This document shows positions 22,261 through 32,191 of a stretch of 64,000 nucleotides of DNA, one piece after another. Below the pieces are notes generated by a model. The model was not told the DNA's origin. It was given only the letters and a program-made list of their open reading frames with translations, and did no database searches. Position 1 is the stretch's first letter. Each line of letters opens with the position of its first letter. The stretch comes from Hoeflea sp. GTDB lineage: Bacteria; Pseudomonadota; Alphaproteobacteria; Rhizobiales; Rhizobiaceae. The stretch spans positions 7,758-71,757 of the forward strand of contig NZ_JACIYP010000001.1 of NCBI RefSeq assembly GCF_014359905.1. Direction: 5' to 3'. The translations under genes and the position numbers were made by a program.

Positions 22261-23868
22261 ATGTTGTTCTGGGTAATCATAGCCGTCATGACCGCCGCAA
22301 CGACCCTGGCCCTGCTTGGGCCGGTGGCCCGCGCACGCAAAGCCGCTTCTGCCACGCCTGAATCGCACGATGTCGAGGTCTACCGCGATCAGTTGATAGA
22401 AGTTGACCGCGACCTAGCCGATGGGCTGGTCGAGCCGGTTCAGGCCGAAGTGGCGCGCACCGAAATCTCCCGGCGCCTGCTTGCGGCAGCGCGCAAGAGC
22501 GAAGCAGCGGATGCGGATGCTGCCGGCGCCGACAATTCGAAGCTCCGCCGCGCTGTGGCCATTGCGGTCGTCCTCTTCATGCCTGTGGCCGCCATCACTG
22601 CCTATATCGAACTTGGACGGCCCGATCTGCCGCAACTGCCGCTGGCGGCCAGGCTGCAGGCCGAACCGCAATCGACCGATATTGCCATGCTGATTACGCG
22701 GGCTGAACGGCATCTGGCGGCAAACCCCAATGATGGCCGCGGCTGGGATGTGCTGGGGCCGATCTACATGCGCACAGGACGATTCGATGATGCGGTTGCG
22801 GCGCTGCAGAAGGCGATCGCGCTTCTGGGGCCATCACCCGAGCGGCAGGCGAGCCTCGGCGAGGCCCTGTTTTCCGCCGCGGGCGGCGTTGTCACGGAAC
22901 AGGCGAGCCTGGCGTTCCAGACCGCGCGCGAGCTTGATCCGGCCGATCCGCGACCACGGTTTTACCTGGCTTTGGCTCTGGCGCAGGCAGGCAAGACCAC
23001 GGAAGCCCGCGCGGCGTTTTCCGGCATGCTGAAAAGCGCCCCTGAAGGCGCGCCCTGGATCCCGGCTGTGCAAAGCCAGATCGCTGCGCTGCAGACAGAC
23101 GTGGGATCCGCGGTCCCCGGCAACCCTTCCGCAGCCGATATTGCCGCCGCGCAGAACATGAGCCCGGAAGATCGCCAGGCGATGATCGGCGCGATGATCG
23201 ACAGGCTGGCGGCCAAGCTCGCCGACAATCCCAACAATATCGAAGGCTGGCTGCGGCTGGTGCGGTCCCATGCTGTGACCGGCAACCGTGACGAGGCGCA
23301 AGTGGCGCTGGACAAGGCCTTTGCGGTGTTTGCGCCCTCCGGGTCCGAACGCCAGGCCTTGAATGCGCTCGCCAATGAGCTCGGGCTGATTGCCTCGCCA
23401 ACGCTCGGCGGTGTCCCGGTGGCGCCTGCAGCCCCAGCCGCCCCGCAGGCGCCCAGCCAGCCATCCGCGGCTGCGAAGACCCCTTTCATCCTGCCAGGTA
23501 CACGTGCTGACGCTGCGCCTGACGCAGACAGGGGCGAGGCCCGGACCTCCGGCGAGACTGCTTCGGCACCGCCGGGCGGACCAACCCAGGCTGATATCGC
23601 CGCCGCGGCAAACATGTCGCCCGCTGATCGCACCGCGATGATCCGCGGGATGGTGGAATCACTGGACGCCAAGCTCACCGAAAACCCGGACAATATCGAG
23701 GGCTGGCTGCGCCTGGTGCGCTCCTATGCAGCACTGGGAGACCGCGCGGCTGCCGGACAGGCGCTCGTGCGCGCCAGCGATGCGTTTCCGGGCGACAGCG
23801 AGGGCGGCCGTCAATTGGCCGGGCTTGCAGCACAGCTTGGACTTGAACCTGAGGCAGAGGGCCAATGA
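22261..23868 (+). CDS. ccmI: cytochrome c maturation protein CcmI (CycH)
   Basis: A 535-residue apocytochrome c chaperone. TM1 is [20 protein letters not shown], a cytoplasmic loop with [20 protein letters not shown] (the CcmI signature) follows, and TM2 is [20 protein letters not shown]. The periplasmic TPR domain starts at about residue 135. It is longer than usual because a module of about 60 residues is present twice: one starts [20 protein letters not shown] and the other [20 protein letters not shown], both followed by [12 protein letters not shown]-like text. A Pro/Ala-rich linker joins them. Its stop overlaps ccmE. Confidence 0.9.
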   Translation: MLFWVIIAVMTAATTLALLGPVARARKAASATPESHDVEVYRDQLIEVDRDLADGLVEPVQAEVARTEISRRLLAAARKSEAADADAAGADNSKLRRAVAIAVVLFMPVAAITAYIELGRPDLPQLPLAARLQAEPQSTDIAMLITRAERHLAANPNDGRGWDVLGPIYMRTGRFDDAVAALQKAIALLGPSPERQASLGEALFSAAGGVVTEQASLAFQTARELDPADPRPRFYLALALAQAGKTTEARAAFSGMLKSAPEGAPWIPAVQSQIAALQTDVGSAVPGNPSAADIAAAQNMSPEDRQAMIGAMIDRLAAKLADNPNNIEGWLRLVRSHAVTGNRDEAQVALDKAFAVFAPSGSERQALNALANELGLIASPTLGGVPVAPAAPAAPQAPSQPSAAAKTPFILPGTRADAAPDADRGEARTSGETASAPPGGPTQADIAAAANMSPADRTAMIRGMVESLDAKLTENPDNIEGWLRLVRSYAALGDRAAAGQALVRASDAFPGDSEGGRQLAGLAAQLGLEPEAEGQ

Positions 23869-24335
23869 CCCGCAAACAGAAACGATTGGCGATCATCGCC
23901 GCCGGCGCGGTGTTTCTGGCCGGCGCCGCGGCTCTGGTGACATCGGCGCTGCGCGAACAGATCGTGTTCTTCAATTCCCCCACTGATGTGCTGGCCCAGC
24001 ATGTGGCGCCCGGGACCAGGGTGCGGCTCGGCGGTCTGGTCGAGAAGGGGTCGGTTGAGCGCGGCGAGAATTCCGCCGTCACCTTCCAGGTCACCGACAC
24101 CAGCGCATCGGTCAAGGTGCGCTATGTCGGCATTCTGCCGGACCTGTTCCGCGAAGGGCAGGGCGTGGTGACCGAGGGTGTGTTTTCCCAGGATGAAGGC
24201 ACGTTCCTGGCCGATTCGGTTCTGGCCAAGCACGATGAGAACTACATGCCGAAGGAAGTCGCCGATTCTCTCAAGGCGCAGGGCGTCTGGCAGGATGGTG
24301 ACCCCACACCGGGCGTCGGCACGCAAACGCAATAG
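23865..24335 (+). CDS. ccmE: cytochrome c maturation haem chaperone CcmE (CycJ)
   Basis: A 156-residue periplasmic haem carrier with an N-terminal membrane anchor ([20 protein letters not shown]) and an OB-fold beta domain ([36 protein letters not shown]). The haem-binding His123 and Tyr127 lie in [10 protein letters not shown]. It accepts haem and passes it to the CcmF/CcmH ligase. It overlaps ccmI by four bases. Confidence 0.95.
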   Translation: MTRKQKRLAIIAAGAVFLAGAAALVTSALREQIVFFNSPTDVLAQHVAPGTRVRLGGLVEKGSVERGENSAVTFQVTDTSASVKVRYVGILPDLFREGQGVVTEGVFSQDEGTFLADSVLAKHDENYMPKEVADSLKAQGVWQDGDPTPGVGTQTQ

Positions 24336-24400
24336 GCCGCGCCTGCGCGGTCAAAGGCCCGAAACAATGGGCTATTGAAGCTTAGGGAGGTGAGGACGTC

Positions 24401-26395
24401 ATGATCACAGAAATCGGCCATTTCGCTCTTGTCCTTGCGCTGGCCACGTCGATTGTCCAGTCCTTTGCGCCGCTGATCGGCGCGCGCCGCCGTGATGCGG
24501 GGCTGATGGCCATCGGTCCGGTGGCGGCCCTCACTTCGGTAACGCTGGTGGCGATTGCGTTTTCCGCGCTGACCTATGCCTATGTGACCTCGGATTTCTC
24601 CGTCCTCAACGTGGTCGAGAACTCGCACTCCCTGAAGCCGATGCTCTACAAGGTCACCGGCGTGTGGGGCAATCACGAGGGCTCGATGCTGCTGTGGGTG
24701 CTGATCCTGACGCTGTTTTCGTCGCTGGTGGCGCTGTTCGGGCGCAATCTGCCTGACACGCTGAAAGCCAATGTGCTCTCGGTTCAGGCCTGGATCACAG
24801 TCGCCTTCCTGCTTTTCGTGCTGCTGACGTCCAATCCGTTCATCAGGCTCGATCCGGCGCCCGTGGAAGGCAATGACCTCAACCCGATCCTGCAGGACAT
24901 TGGTCTCGCGATTCATCCGCCGCTGCTCTATCTCGGCTATGTCGGATTTTCGATCTCGTTCGCCTTCGCCATCGCCGCGCTGATCGAGGGCCGCATAGAC
25001 GCCGCCTGGGCGCGCTGGGTGCGGCCGTGGACGCTGACCGCCTGGATCTTCCTCACCGCCGGCATCTCGATGGGCAGCTACTGGGCCTATTACGAGCTCG
25101 GCTGGGGCGGCTGGTGGTTCTGGGATCCGGTTGAAAACGCCTCCTTCATGCCCTGGCTGGTGGGTACGGCGCTGTTGCATTCGGCGCTGGTGATGGAAAA
25201 GCGCGAGGCGCTGAAGATCTGGACGGTGCTGCTTGCCATCCTGACCTTCTCGTTTTCGTTGCTGGGCACCTTCCTGGTCCGTTCCGGCGTCCTGACATCG
25301 GTGCATGCCTTTGCCACGGATCCCGAGCGCGGCGTGTTCATCCTGGGTATTCTGGTGATCTTCATCGGCGGCGCGCTGGCGCTGTTCGGCCTTCGCGCAG
25401 GCACCCTGAAGGCCGGCGGCATGTTCGCGCCGATTTCGCGCGAGGGCTCGCTCGTTCTCAACAATCTGTTCCTGACGACGGCAGCGGCCACGGTGCTGAT
25501 CGGCACGCTCTACCCGCTGCTGCTTGAAGCCGCGACCGGCACCAAGATCTCGGTCGGCGCGCCGTTCTTCAACCTCACTTTCGGTCCGCTGATGGTGCCG
25601 TTGTTGATGGCGGTGCCGTTCGGGCCGCTGCTCGCCTGGAAACGCGGCGATCTGGCGGGCGCTGCGCACCGGCTCTATTTCGCCATCGGCGCGTCTCTGC
25701 TTGTGGGTCTTGGCGTGGTGTTCGTTCAGACCGGCGCTCCGGTTCTGGCCGGTCTCGGCATTGCGCTCGGCATGTTCCTGATCTTCGGCGCGTTCACGGA
25801 TCTGGCCTTGCGCGCCGGCATTGGCCGGGTCACTCCAGGCGTCGCCTGGAGCCGTCTGTCCGGCCTGCCGCGCTCGGCCTTCGGCTCGGCGTTGGGGCAC
25901 ATGGGGCTGGGCGTAACGGTGATCGGGGTGGTCATGGCGAGCATCTTCTCGACCGAAACCGTGGTCGCCATGAAACCCGGCGACACCGCCACGGCTGGCG
26001 GCTACGAGCTGCATTTCGATGGCATCCGCCAGTATGACGGTCCGAACTACGAGGCCCAGTCCGGCGAGTTCACGGTGTCGCGCGGCGGCGTCGAAGTGGC
26101 CAAGGTGGCCTCGGCCAAGCGCTTCTACCAGGCGCGCGGCATGCCCACCACCGAGGCCGGAATCCTGACCTTCGGCGCAAGCCAGCTCTACATCGCGCTC
26201 GGCGATCCGGAGTCCAATGGCGGGCTTGTGGTGCGGATCTGGTGGAAATCCTGGGTCACCTTCATCTGGTACGGCACCGTGCTGATGGTGCTCGGCGGCG
26301 TGCTGTCGCTGTCGGACCGCCGCTTGCGGATCGGCGCGCCCAACCGGGCCCGTTCCAACAAGCCGGCCAGGAAACCCGCCGAGGCCGCGGCATGA
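24401..26395 (+). CDS. ccmF: haem lyase subunit CcmF (CycK)
   Basis: A 664-residue polytopic membrane protein of the CcmF/CcmC family. The tryptophan-rich WWD motif, [16 protein letters not shown], is at about residue 230, with typical flanks such as [14 protein letters not shown] and [19 protein letters not shown] (haem-ligating histidines). It attaches haem to apocytochromes with CcmH. A strong ribosome binding site (AGGGAGGTGAGG) precedes ATG 24401. It overlaps ccmH by four bases. ccmA-D and ccmG are not in this window. Confidence 0.95.
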   Translation: MITEIGHFALVLALATSIVQSFAPLIGARRRDAGLMAIGPVAALTSVTLVAIAFSALTYAYVTSDFSVLNVVENSHSLKPMLYKVTGVWGNHEGSMLLWVLILTLFSSLVALFGRNLPDTLKANVLSVQAWITVAFLLFVLLTSNPFIRLDPAPVEGNDLNPILQDIGLAIHPPLLYLGYVGFSISFAFAIAALIEGRIDAAWARWVRPWTLTAWIFLTAGISMGSYWAYYELGWGGWWFWDPVENASFMPWLVGTALLHSALVMEKREALKIWTVLLAILTFSFSLLGTFLVRSGVLTSVHAFATDPERGVFILGILVIFIGGALALFGLRAGTLKAGGMFAPISREGSLVLNNLFLTTAAATVLIGTLYPLLLEAATGTKISVGAPFFNLTFGPLMVPLLMAVPFGPLLAWKRGDLAGAAHRLYFAIGASLLVGLGVVFVQTGAPVLAGLGIALGMFLIFGAFTDLALRAGIGRVTPGVAWSRLSGLPRSAFGSALGHMGLGVTVIGVVMASIFSTETVVAMKPGDTATAGGYELHFDGIRQYDGPNYEAQSGEFTVSRGGVEVAKVASAKRFYQARGMPTTEAGILTFGASQLYIALGDPESNGGLVVRIWWKSWVTFIWYGTVLMVLGGVLSLSDRRLRIGAPNRARSNKPARKPAEAAA

Positions 26396-26883
26396 AAACG
26401 CTGCGCCAGGTCCTGACCGCATTTGCGCTGATGCTGGCCATGATCGCGCCGGCGGCCGCTTACAATCCGGACGAAGTGCTGGACGACCCGGCGCTGGAGG
26501 CGCGGGCGCGGTCGCTGTCGCTCGAATTCCGGTGCCTGGTGTGCCAGAACCAGTCGATTGACGATTCCAACGCCGAACTGGCCCGCGATCTCAGATTGCT
26601 GGTGCGCGAACGCCTGGTGGCTGGCGACAGCGACGAGGAGGTGATCAGTTATGTTGTCTCCCGTTATGGCGAATTCGTGCTGCTCAAGCCGCGCTTTAGC
26701 ATGCAGACCCTGCTGCTGTGGGGCGCACCGGCGGCAATTCTCGTCATTGGCGCTGCCGTGATGGTGATGAATGGCCGCAGCCGAAGCAGGGCCGCCGCCG
26801 CATCGCCGGGCAATGACGCGCTCTCCACCGCCGAGCGGGCCGAACTCGCGAAACTGTTGAAAGACCGTGAGCAGCATTCCTGA
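26392..26883 (+). CDS. ccmH: cytochrome c maturation protein CcmH (CycL)
   Basis: A 163-residue thioredox component of the haem ligase. The signal peptide [16 protein letters not shown] precedes the mature domain with the redox motif RCLVCQ (Cys48 and Cys51) in [22 protein letters not shown] segment ([20 protein letters not shown]) follows [11 protein letters not shown]. It reduces or presents apocytochrome cysteines. ATG 26392 overlaps the ccmF stop. Confidence 0.93.
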   Translation: MKTLRQVLTAFALMLAMIAPAAAYNPDEVLDDPALEARARSLSLEFRCLVCQNQSIDDSNAELARDLRLLVRERLVAGDSDEEVISYVVSRYGEFVLLKPRFSMQTLLLWGAPAAILVIGAAVMVMNGRSRSRAAAASPGNDALSTAERAELAKLLKDREQHS

Positions 26884-26921
26884 TAGAACCGATCCTGACG
26901 TTTTAACGGAAGGAGCAGGAC

Positions 26922-28151
26922 ATGGCGGCACACACGATCAGGGCGGAATTTGAAGGCCATTCCGGCGCGACACTGGCTGCACGGCTCGACATGCCCGCAG
27001 GCGCGATCCGTGCCTGGGCGCTGTTTGCCCATTGCTTCACCTGCTCCAAGGACACGCTGGCGGCCCGGCGGATCTCGGGGGAACTGGCGCGCGCCGGCAT
27101 TGCCGTGATGCGATTTGATTTCACCGGACTCGGTTCAAGCGACGGCGAATTCGCCTCGACCAATTTCTCCTCCAATATCGAGGATCTGCGCGCCGCCGCG
27201 GAGTGGCTGGCCGAGCACCATGAAGCGCCGGAAATCCTCGTCGGACACTCGCTCGGCGGCGCCGCAGTGCTGGCGATTGCCGGCGAGCTGGCTTCGGTCA
27301 GGGGGGTGGTCACGATCGGCGCGCCCGCGGAAGCGAGCCATGTGATCGGCAATTTCGGCGGCCATGTCGACGAGATCCGTGCCGAGGGCGAGGCGGAGGT
27401 CACGCTGGGTGGACGCCCCTTCACCATACAGCGCCAGTTTGTCGAAGACCTCAACGCATCCAGCCTGGCCGACAAGATCCGGCAGATGAAGAAGCCGCTG
27501 CTGGTGCTGCACGCGCCGCGCGACGAGGTGGTGGGCATCGACAACGCCTCCGCGATCTTCACCGCCGCCAGGCATCCCAAGAGCTTCGTCTCGCTCGATG
27601 ATGCCGATCATCTGCTGACCGGCGAGGCTGACGCCACTTATGTGGCCAGCGTGATCGCATCCTGGGCGTCGCGTTATCTGCCTGCCGATGCCGCCCGCCA
27701 GGAGGACGCGCCGGTGGAGGACGTGGTCGCTGCCGAAACCGGGCAGGGCAGGTTCCAGGTCGCAGTGCATGCCGGGCTTCACAGGTTCCTGGCCGATGAG
27801 CCGACCGATGTCGGCGGGTCAGACACAGGCCCGTCGCCCTACGACCTGATATCTGCGGCGCTCGGCGCCTGCACCGCCATGACTCTGCGCATGTATGCGG
27901 CGCACAAGAAGATCGAGCTCGGCTTGGTGACGGTCATGGTCCGGCACAACAAGGTGCATGCCAAGGACTGTCTCGAATGCTCCAGCGATGAGAAGGCGGG
28001 CAGCGGCAATATCGACCGCTTCGAGCGGGTGATCTCCATCGATGGCGGTGCGCCCGACGGCCTTGCCGGCAAGATCGCCGAGATCGCAGGCAAATGCCCG
28101 GTTCACCGCACGCTCGAGCACACAGCCAAGGTGATCACAACGGTCAAGTGA
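26922..28151 (+). CDS. bifunctional alpha/beta hydrolase-OsmC family protein
   Basis: A 409-residue two-domain protein. Residues 1-250 are an alpha/beta hydrolase, with the nucleophile Ser110 in VGHSLGGAAV, FDFTGLGSSDG and a late Asp/His region LHAPRDEVVGI/LDDADHLLTG. Residues 270-409 are an OsmC/Ohr-like domain, with DVGGSDTGPSPYDLISAALG, ACTAMTLRMY (first Cys) and IAGKCPVHRTLEH (second Cys) of the peroxide-reducing pair. The family is known as a natural fusion. It probably acts in the cytoplasm on lipid or organic hydroperoxides or their esters; the exact substrate is unknown. Strong GGAAGGAG precedes the start. Confidence 0.9.
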   Translation: MAAHTIRAEFEGHSGATLAARLDMPAGAIRAWALFAHCFTCSKDTLAARRISGELARAGIAVMRFDFTGLGSSDGEFASTNFSSNIEDLRAAAEWLAEHHEAPEILVGHSLGGAAVLAIAGELASVRGVVTIGAPAEASHVIGNFGGHVDEIRAEGEAEVTLGGRPFTIQRQFVEDLNASSLADKIRQMKKPLLVLHAPRDEVVGIDNASAIFTAARHPKSFVSLDDADHLLTGEADATYVASVIASWASRYLPADAARQEDAPVEDVVAAETGQGRFQVAVHAGLHRFLADEPTDVGGSDTGPSPYDLISAALGACTAMTLRMYAAHKKIELGLVTVMVRHNKVHAKDCLECSSDEKAGSGNIDRFERVISIDGGAPDGLAGKIAEIAGKCPVHRTLEHTAKVITTVK

Positions 28152-28220
28152 CTTGCGAAAAATGCCAATTGCGGCAAGGACATGGCGGTCAACATTACAA
28201 AGGTTTAATGAACTGGAAAG

Positions 28221-28248
28221 CTTGCAGTAAGCGACAACGCCCTATGTG
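28221..28248 (+). promoter_or_regulatory. possible heat-shock (RpoH-type) promoter of degP
   Basis: CTTGCAG (28221-28227), a 12-base spacer and CCCTATGTG (28240-28248) lie 50 bases before the degP start. The combination resembles alphaproteobacterial sigma-32 promoters, and degP is a typical target. No better sigma-70 promoter was found in the 147-base gap. This is a pattern match only. Confidence 0.3.
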
Positions 28249-28298
28249 TAGCCTCAAGAGCCGATCAACGGCTTTGCTGACAAAGATGAGGTAGATAC

Positions 28299-29864
28299 AT
28301 GTCGAACACCCCCCGCAAGCTTTCCAAAGGTTTCTTGTCCACGACAGCGATTGCCGGTCTCGCTGCCGCGATGCTCGCCACGGGCGTGCCCGCGCCGGTT
28401 TCCGGCGCCTTTGCAGATGCCGTGCGCGTGGAAGCGCCGCAGGCTCCGAGTTTTGCCGATGTGGTTGAAGCCGTCTCGCCCGCCGTCGTTTCCGTTCGCG
28501 TTCAGGCCGAAGTCAAGCCGGTTTCCAATGACGGCCCGTTCAGCTTCGACTTCAACGGACGTGGCTTTGAAGACCTGCCGGACGACCACCCGATGAAGCG
28601 CTTCTTCGATCAGTTCGGCCGCGGCTTCGGCGAACAGCCGGGCCGGGAAGACCGCCGGGCTGAACGCGACCGTCGCGGTCCCGGCATGAAGGACCGGCCA
28701 GGCCGGGTTCGTCCGGTGAGCCAGGGCTCGGGCTTCTTCATTTCCGAAGACGGCATGCTGGTCACCAACAACCATGTGATTGGCGAGGGCTCCGCCTTCA
28801 CCGTGATCATGGATGACGGCACCGAGCTTGACGCCAAGCTGATCGGCCGCGACAGCCGCACCGATCTGGCCGTGCTCAAGGTCGAGGAGAACCGCAAGTT
28901 CACCTATGTTGATTTTGCCGATGATTCCAAGGTCCGCATCGGCGACTGGGTGGTGGCCGTTGGCAATCCGTTCGGTCTTGGCGGCTCAGTGACCGCAGGC
29001 ATCGTCTCGGCCCGCGGCCGTGACATCGGCGCCGGTCCCTACGACGATTTCATCCAGGTGGACGCCGCCGTCAACCGCGGCAATTCGGGCGGCCCGACCT
29101 TCAATCTCAATGGCGAAGTGATCGGCATCAACACCGCGATCTTCTCGCCCTCGGGCGGCAATGTCGGCATTGCCTTTGCCATTCCGGCCAGCACGGCCCG
29201 CTCGGTGATCAGTGACCTGATCGAAAGCGGTTCGGTGGAGCGCGGCTGGCTTGGCGTGCAGATCCAGCCGGTCACATCCGACATTGCCGAATCTCTCGGT
29301 CTTGCCGGTTCGGACGGCGCACTGGTGGCCGAGCCCCAGGAAGGCACGCCTGCCGAGAAGGCCGGCATCAAGGCCGGTGACGTGGTCACCGCCGTCGATG
29401 GCGACACGGTCAAGGGACCGCGCGAACTGGCCAAGATGATAGCTGCAATGGATCCGGGCAAGTCCGTGGAAATCACGCTGTGGCGCAATGGTAAGAGCGA
29501 GACCGTGAAGGTCGAACTGGGATCGCTTCCCACCGACGTGGCGGCAGCGACACCCGATGAGGATGCCGAACCCTCGGCGCCCCAGGCCGAAGCAACGCTC
29601 GATGATTTCGGACTGACCGTGGTTCCCGCCGAAACCGGATCCGGCCTGGTCATCACCTCGGTTGAACCCGACAGCGCCGCCGAAGAGCGCGGCCTGCGTG
29701 CCGGCGATGTCATCATCGCCGTCAACAACCAGGAGGTCTCCAGCTCCTCGGATGTGGTGAGCATCATCGACGCCGCAGCCAAGGACGGCCGCAAGGCAGC
29801 CCTGTTCCAGGTCGAAAACGAGAACCGGTCGCGCTTCGTCGCGCTGCCGATCGACCAGGGCTGA
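28299..29864 (+). CDS. degP: periplasmic serine protease/chaperone DegP (HtrA, Do family)
   Basis: A 521-residue HtrA protease. The signal peptide is at residues 1-40, with FLSTTAIAGLAAAMLATGVP. The trypsin-like domain has the triad His159 (TNNHVIG), Asp189 (SRTDLAVL) and Ser263 (GNSGGPTF). The linker before it is long and Arg/Asp-rich (GREDRRAERDRRGPGMKDRP). Two PDZ domains follow, with WLGVQIQPVTSDIAESLGLA and the C-terminal RGLRAGDVIIAVNNQEV. It degrades or refolds damaged envelope proteins. The position after ccmH and the hydrolase-OsmC gene matches rhizobial gene order. Confidence 0.95.
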   Translation: MSNTPRKLSKGFLSTTAIAGLAAAMLATGVPAPVSGAFADAVRVEAPQAPSFADVVEAVSPAVVSVRVQAEVKPVSNDGPFSFDFNGRGFEDLPDDHPMKRFFDQFGRGFGEQPGREDRRAERDRRGPGMKDRPGRVRPVSQGSGFFISEDGMLVTNNHVIGEGSAFTVIMDDGTELDAKLIGRDSRTDLAVLKVEENRKFTYVDFADDSKVRIGDWVVAVGNPFGLGGSVTAGIVSARGRDIGAGPYDDFIQVDAAVNRGNSGGPTFNLNGEVIGINTAIFSPSGGNVGIAFAIPASTARSVISDLIESGSVERGWLGVQIQPVTSDIAESLGLAGSDGALVAEPQEGTPAEKAGIKAGDVVTAVDGDTVKGPRELAKMIAAMDPGKSVEITLWRNGKSETVKVELGSLPTDVAAATPDEDAEPSAPQAEATLDDFGLTVVPAETGSGLVITSVEPDSAAEERGLRAGDVIIAVNNQEVSSSSDVVSIIDAAAKDGRKAALFQVENENRSRFVALPIDQG

Positions 29865-29916
29865 GCCTGGTTCAACCAACCCGTCCGGCGGCATGCCAGT
29901 CATGCCCCGGATGGTC

Positions 29917-29958
29917 AAACGCGGCGGGCTGTCCCCCTTTGTCCCGCCGCGTTTTCGT
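29917..29958 (+). terminator. Rho-independent terminator after degP
   Basis: AAACGCGGCGGG (29917-29928) pairs perfectly with CCCGCCGCGTTT (29943-29954) around a 14-base loop, followed by TCGT. It separates degP from the next two-component pair. Confidence 0.85.
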
Positions 29959-30103
29959 GTCCGGACATCGGACGATCTCCCGTGGCCGGGAGCGCCGCGC
30001 AGCCCGCAGGATGCAGGGAGATCGCTGTGAAATCTCAAGAGAATGCATGTACGCTGTCGCGCAAACCAGTTCATGTGAGCGCGACATGCGCTAGAGTAAG
30101 CCC

Positions 30104-30781
30104 ATGAAGATTCTCATCATCGAAGACGATCTGGAAACGGCTGCCTATCTGTCCAAGGCCTTTCGCGAGGCCGGGATCACCGTCGACCACGCCAGCGATG
30201 GCGATTCGGGCTATTTTCTTGCCTCCGAGAACAGCTATGACGCATTGGTGGTCGACCGCATGCTGCCCAAACGCGACGGCCTGTCGATCATCGCCGAACT
30301 GCGCAGCCATGGCGATGACACGCCGGCGCTGATCCTGTCGGCGCTGGGCCAGGTCGACGACCGGGTCACCGGCCTGCGCGCCGGCGGAGACGATTATCTG
30401 ACCAAGCCCTATGCCTTTTCCGAACTTCTGGCGCGGATCGAGGTGCTCGGGCGCCGCAAGGGTGGACGCGAGCAGGAGACCACCTACCGGGTCGGCGATC
30501 TTGAGCTTGACCGGCTCAGCCACGAGGTCCGCCGCGCCGGGCAGCCGATCCCGCTGCAGCCGCGCGAGTATCGCCTGCTTGAGTATCTGATGAAGAATGC
30601 CGGCCAGGTGGTGACCCGCACCATGCTGCTTGAGCATGTCTGGGATTATCATTTCGATCCGCAGACCAATGTCATCGACGTGCACATTTCCCGGTTGAGA
30701 TCAAAGATCGAGAAGGATTTCGGCGAACCCCTTCTGCGCACCGTGCGTGGCGCCGGCTACATGATGAAAGCCGGAGGATAA
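30104..30781 (+). CDS. OmpR-family response regulator (CusR/CopR-like)
   Basis: A 225-residue response regulator: receiver with IEDD (residues about 5-8), Asp51 in ALVVDRMLPKRDG and Lys in YLTKPYAF, then a winged helix with LQPREYRLLEYLMKNAGQVV and NVIDVHISRLRSKIE. The adjoining kinase starts 7 bases after its stop. The pair resembles CusRS/TctDE-type systems, but the signal it answers cannot be read from sequence. It lies between degP and glnE as in rhizobia. Confidence 0.87.
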   Translation: MKILIIEDDLETAAYLSKAFREAGITVDHASDGDSGYFLASENSYDALVVDRMLPKRDGLSIIAELRSHGDDTPALILSALGQVDDRVTGLRAGGDDYLTKPYAFSELLARIEVLGRRKGGREQETTYRVGDLELDRLSHEVRRAGQPIPLQPREYRLLEYLMKNAGQVVTRTMLLEHVWDYHFDPQTNVIDVHISRLRSKIEKDFGEPLLRTVRGAGYMMKAGG

Positions 30782-30787
30782 CCGGCC

Positions 30788-32191
30788 ATGTCCCGGCTGC
30801 GCGCCATGCTCTCGACGACGGCTGTCCGGCTGTCTGCGCTGTATCTCGGTCTGTTCGCGCTCTGCGCCGTCGCCCTGGTGTTCTATGTCACCGCCATATC
30901 CGAGGGCATGCAGCGCGACCGCACCCAGAATGCCATTGCCGATGAGCTGCGCATCGTTGCGAGCGCCTATCGCCGCGGCGGGGTGGCCGGTCTTGTCAGG
31001 GCCATCGAGCGCCGTTCGCGCCAGCCCGGGGCGAATCTCTACGCCATCGCCATGCCGACCGGGGATCTGATCGCCGGCAACATCGCGGCACTTCAGCCCG
31101 GTGTGCTGGACCAGGAGGGCTGGACCACGCTGCCGTTCCGCTATCAGCGCAACGGCGACACCGCAGAGGAGCAGCACCGCGCACTGGCCCAGGTGGTGTT
31201 CCTGCCCAACGGCATGCGGCTGATGGTGGGCCGCGACATCGGCGAGCGCGAACAGGTGCGCGGCCTGGTGCGCCAGGCTCTGGTGATCGCGCTGGCGATC
31301 ATGTTCGCCGGCGCCCTGGCGATCTGGTTCTTTGTCGGCCGTCGCGCGCTCCGGCGCATCGACCACATGTCGGAGGCCAGCAAGAAGATCCTCGCCGGCG
31401 ACCTCGGGCAACGCCTGCCGGTCAACGGCTCGGGGGATGAATTCGACCGGCTGAGCCTGTCGCTCAACGCCATGCTGGGCCGCATCGAGCGGCTCAACGA
31501 AGGTTTGAGGCAGGTGTCCGACAACATCGCCCACGATCTCAAGACGCCGCTGACCCGGCTCAGGAACCGTGCCGAAGCAGCCCTTGCAGGCGACGGTGGC
31601 GGTGAAGCACACCGCGAAGCGCTCGAGCAGATGATTGCCGACAGCGACCAGTTGATCCGTACCTTCAATGCGCTGTTGATGATCAGCCGGGTGGAAGCTG
31701 GGTCGTCAACCGCGCAGATGAGCGATGTCGATCTGTCGGGGCTGGCGTCGGACGCAGCCGAACTCTACGAGCCGCTGGCCGAGGAGCAGGGCATCAGGCT
31801 GATCGCGCGAATCGAGCCAGGCATCACCATCCGCGGCAACCGCGAACTCCTGGCCCAGGCGCTGTCGAACCTGATCGACAATGCCGTCAAATATGCGGAT
31901 GGCGGTTCTGCGCCGGAGATTGCCGTGACGCTGACCCGGTCACGCGGCGAGGTGCGGCTTTCGGTGACCGACAACGGTCCCGGCATTCCCGAGGACCGCC
32001 GGGAGGATGTGGTCAAGCGCTTCGTCCGGCTCGACGAAAGCCGTTCGAAACCCGGCACAGGGCTTGGATTGAGCCTTGTACAGGCGGTGGCGGCACTGCA
32101 TGGTGGGACATTGCAGCTCCAGGACGCATCGCCGGAGGCACGGGACAATCCCGGCCTCGCCGTGATCATGGTGCTGCCGGGGGAGAAATGA
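30788..32191 (+). CDS. sensor histidine kinase with HAMP domain
   Basis: A 467-residue kinase: TM1 VRLSALYLGLFALCAVALVF, a periplasmic sensor of about 130 residues, TM2 ALVIALAIMFAGALAIWFFV, then HAMP. The phospho-acceptor His249 lies in DNIAHDLKTPLTRLR, and the ATP-binding domain has NLIDNAVKYADGG, VTDNGPGIPED and KPGTGLGLSLVQ. It is partner of the regulator just upstream. Its stop overlaps the glnE start (ATGA), so the kinase and glnE are probably co-transcribed. Confidence 0.87.
   Translation: MSRLRAMLSTTAVRLSALYLGLFALCAVALVFYVTAISEGMQRDRTQNAIADELRIVASAYRRGGVAGLVRAIERRSRQPGANLYAIAMPTGDLIAGNIAALQPGVLDQEGWTTLPFRYQRNGDTAEEQHRALAQVVFLPNGMRLMVGRDIGEREQVRGLVRQALVIALAIMFAGALAIWFFVGRRALRRIDHMSEASKKILAGDLGQRLPVNGSGDEFDRLSLSLNAMLGRIERLNEGLRQVSDNIAHDLKTPLTRLRNRAEAALAGDGGGEAHREALEQMIADSDQLIRTFNALLMISRVEAGSSTAQMSDVDLSGLASDAAELYEPLAEEQGIRLIARIEPGITIRGNRELLAQALSNLIDNAVKYADGGSAPEIAVTLTRSRGEVRLSVTDNGPGIPEDRREDVVKRFVRLDESRSKPGTGLGLSLVQAVAALHGGTLQLQDASPEARDNPGLAVIMVLPGEK

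Noticed and set aside
24242-26422. 726-codon minus-strand ORF opposite ccmF
   Set aside because: Composition is typical of the reverse of a membrane-protein gene (Gln/His/Arg-rich); no domain or ribosome binding site.
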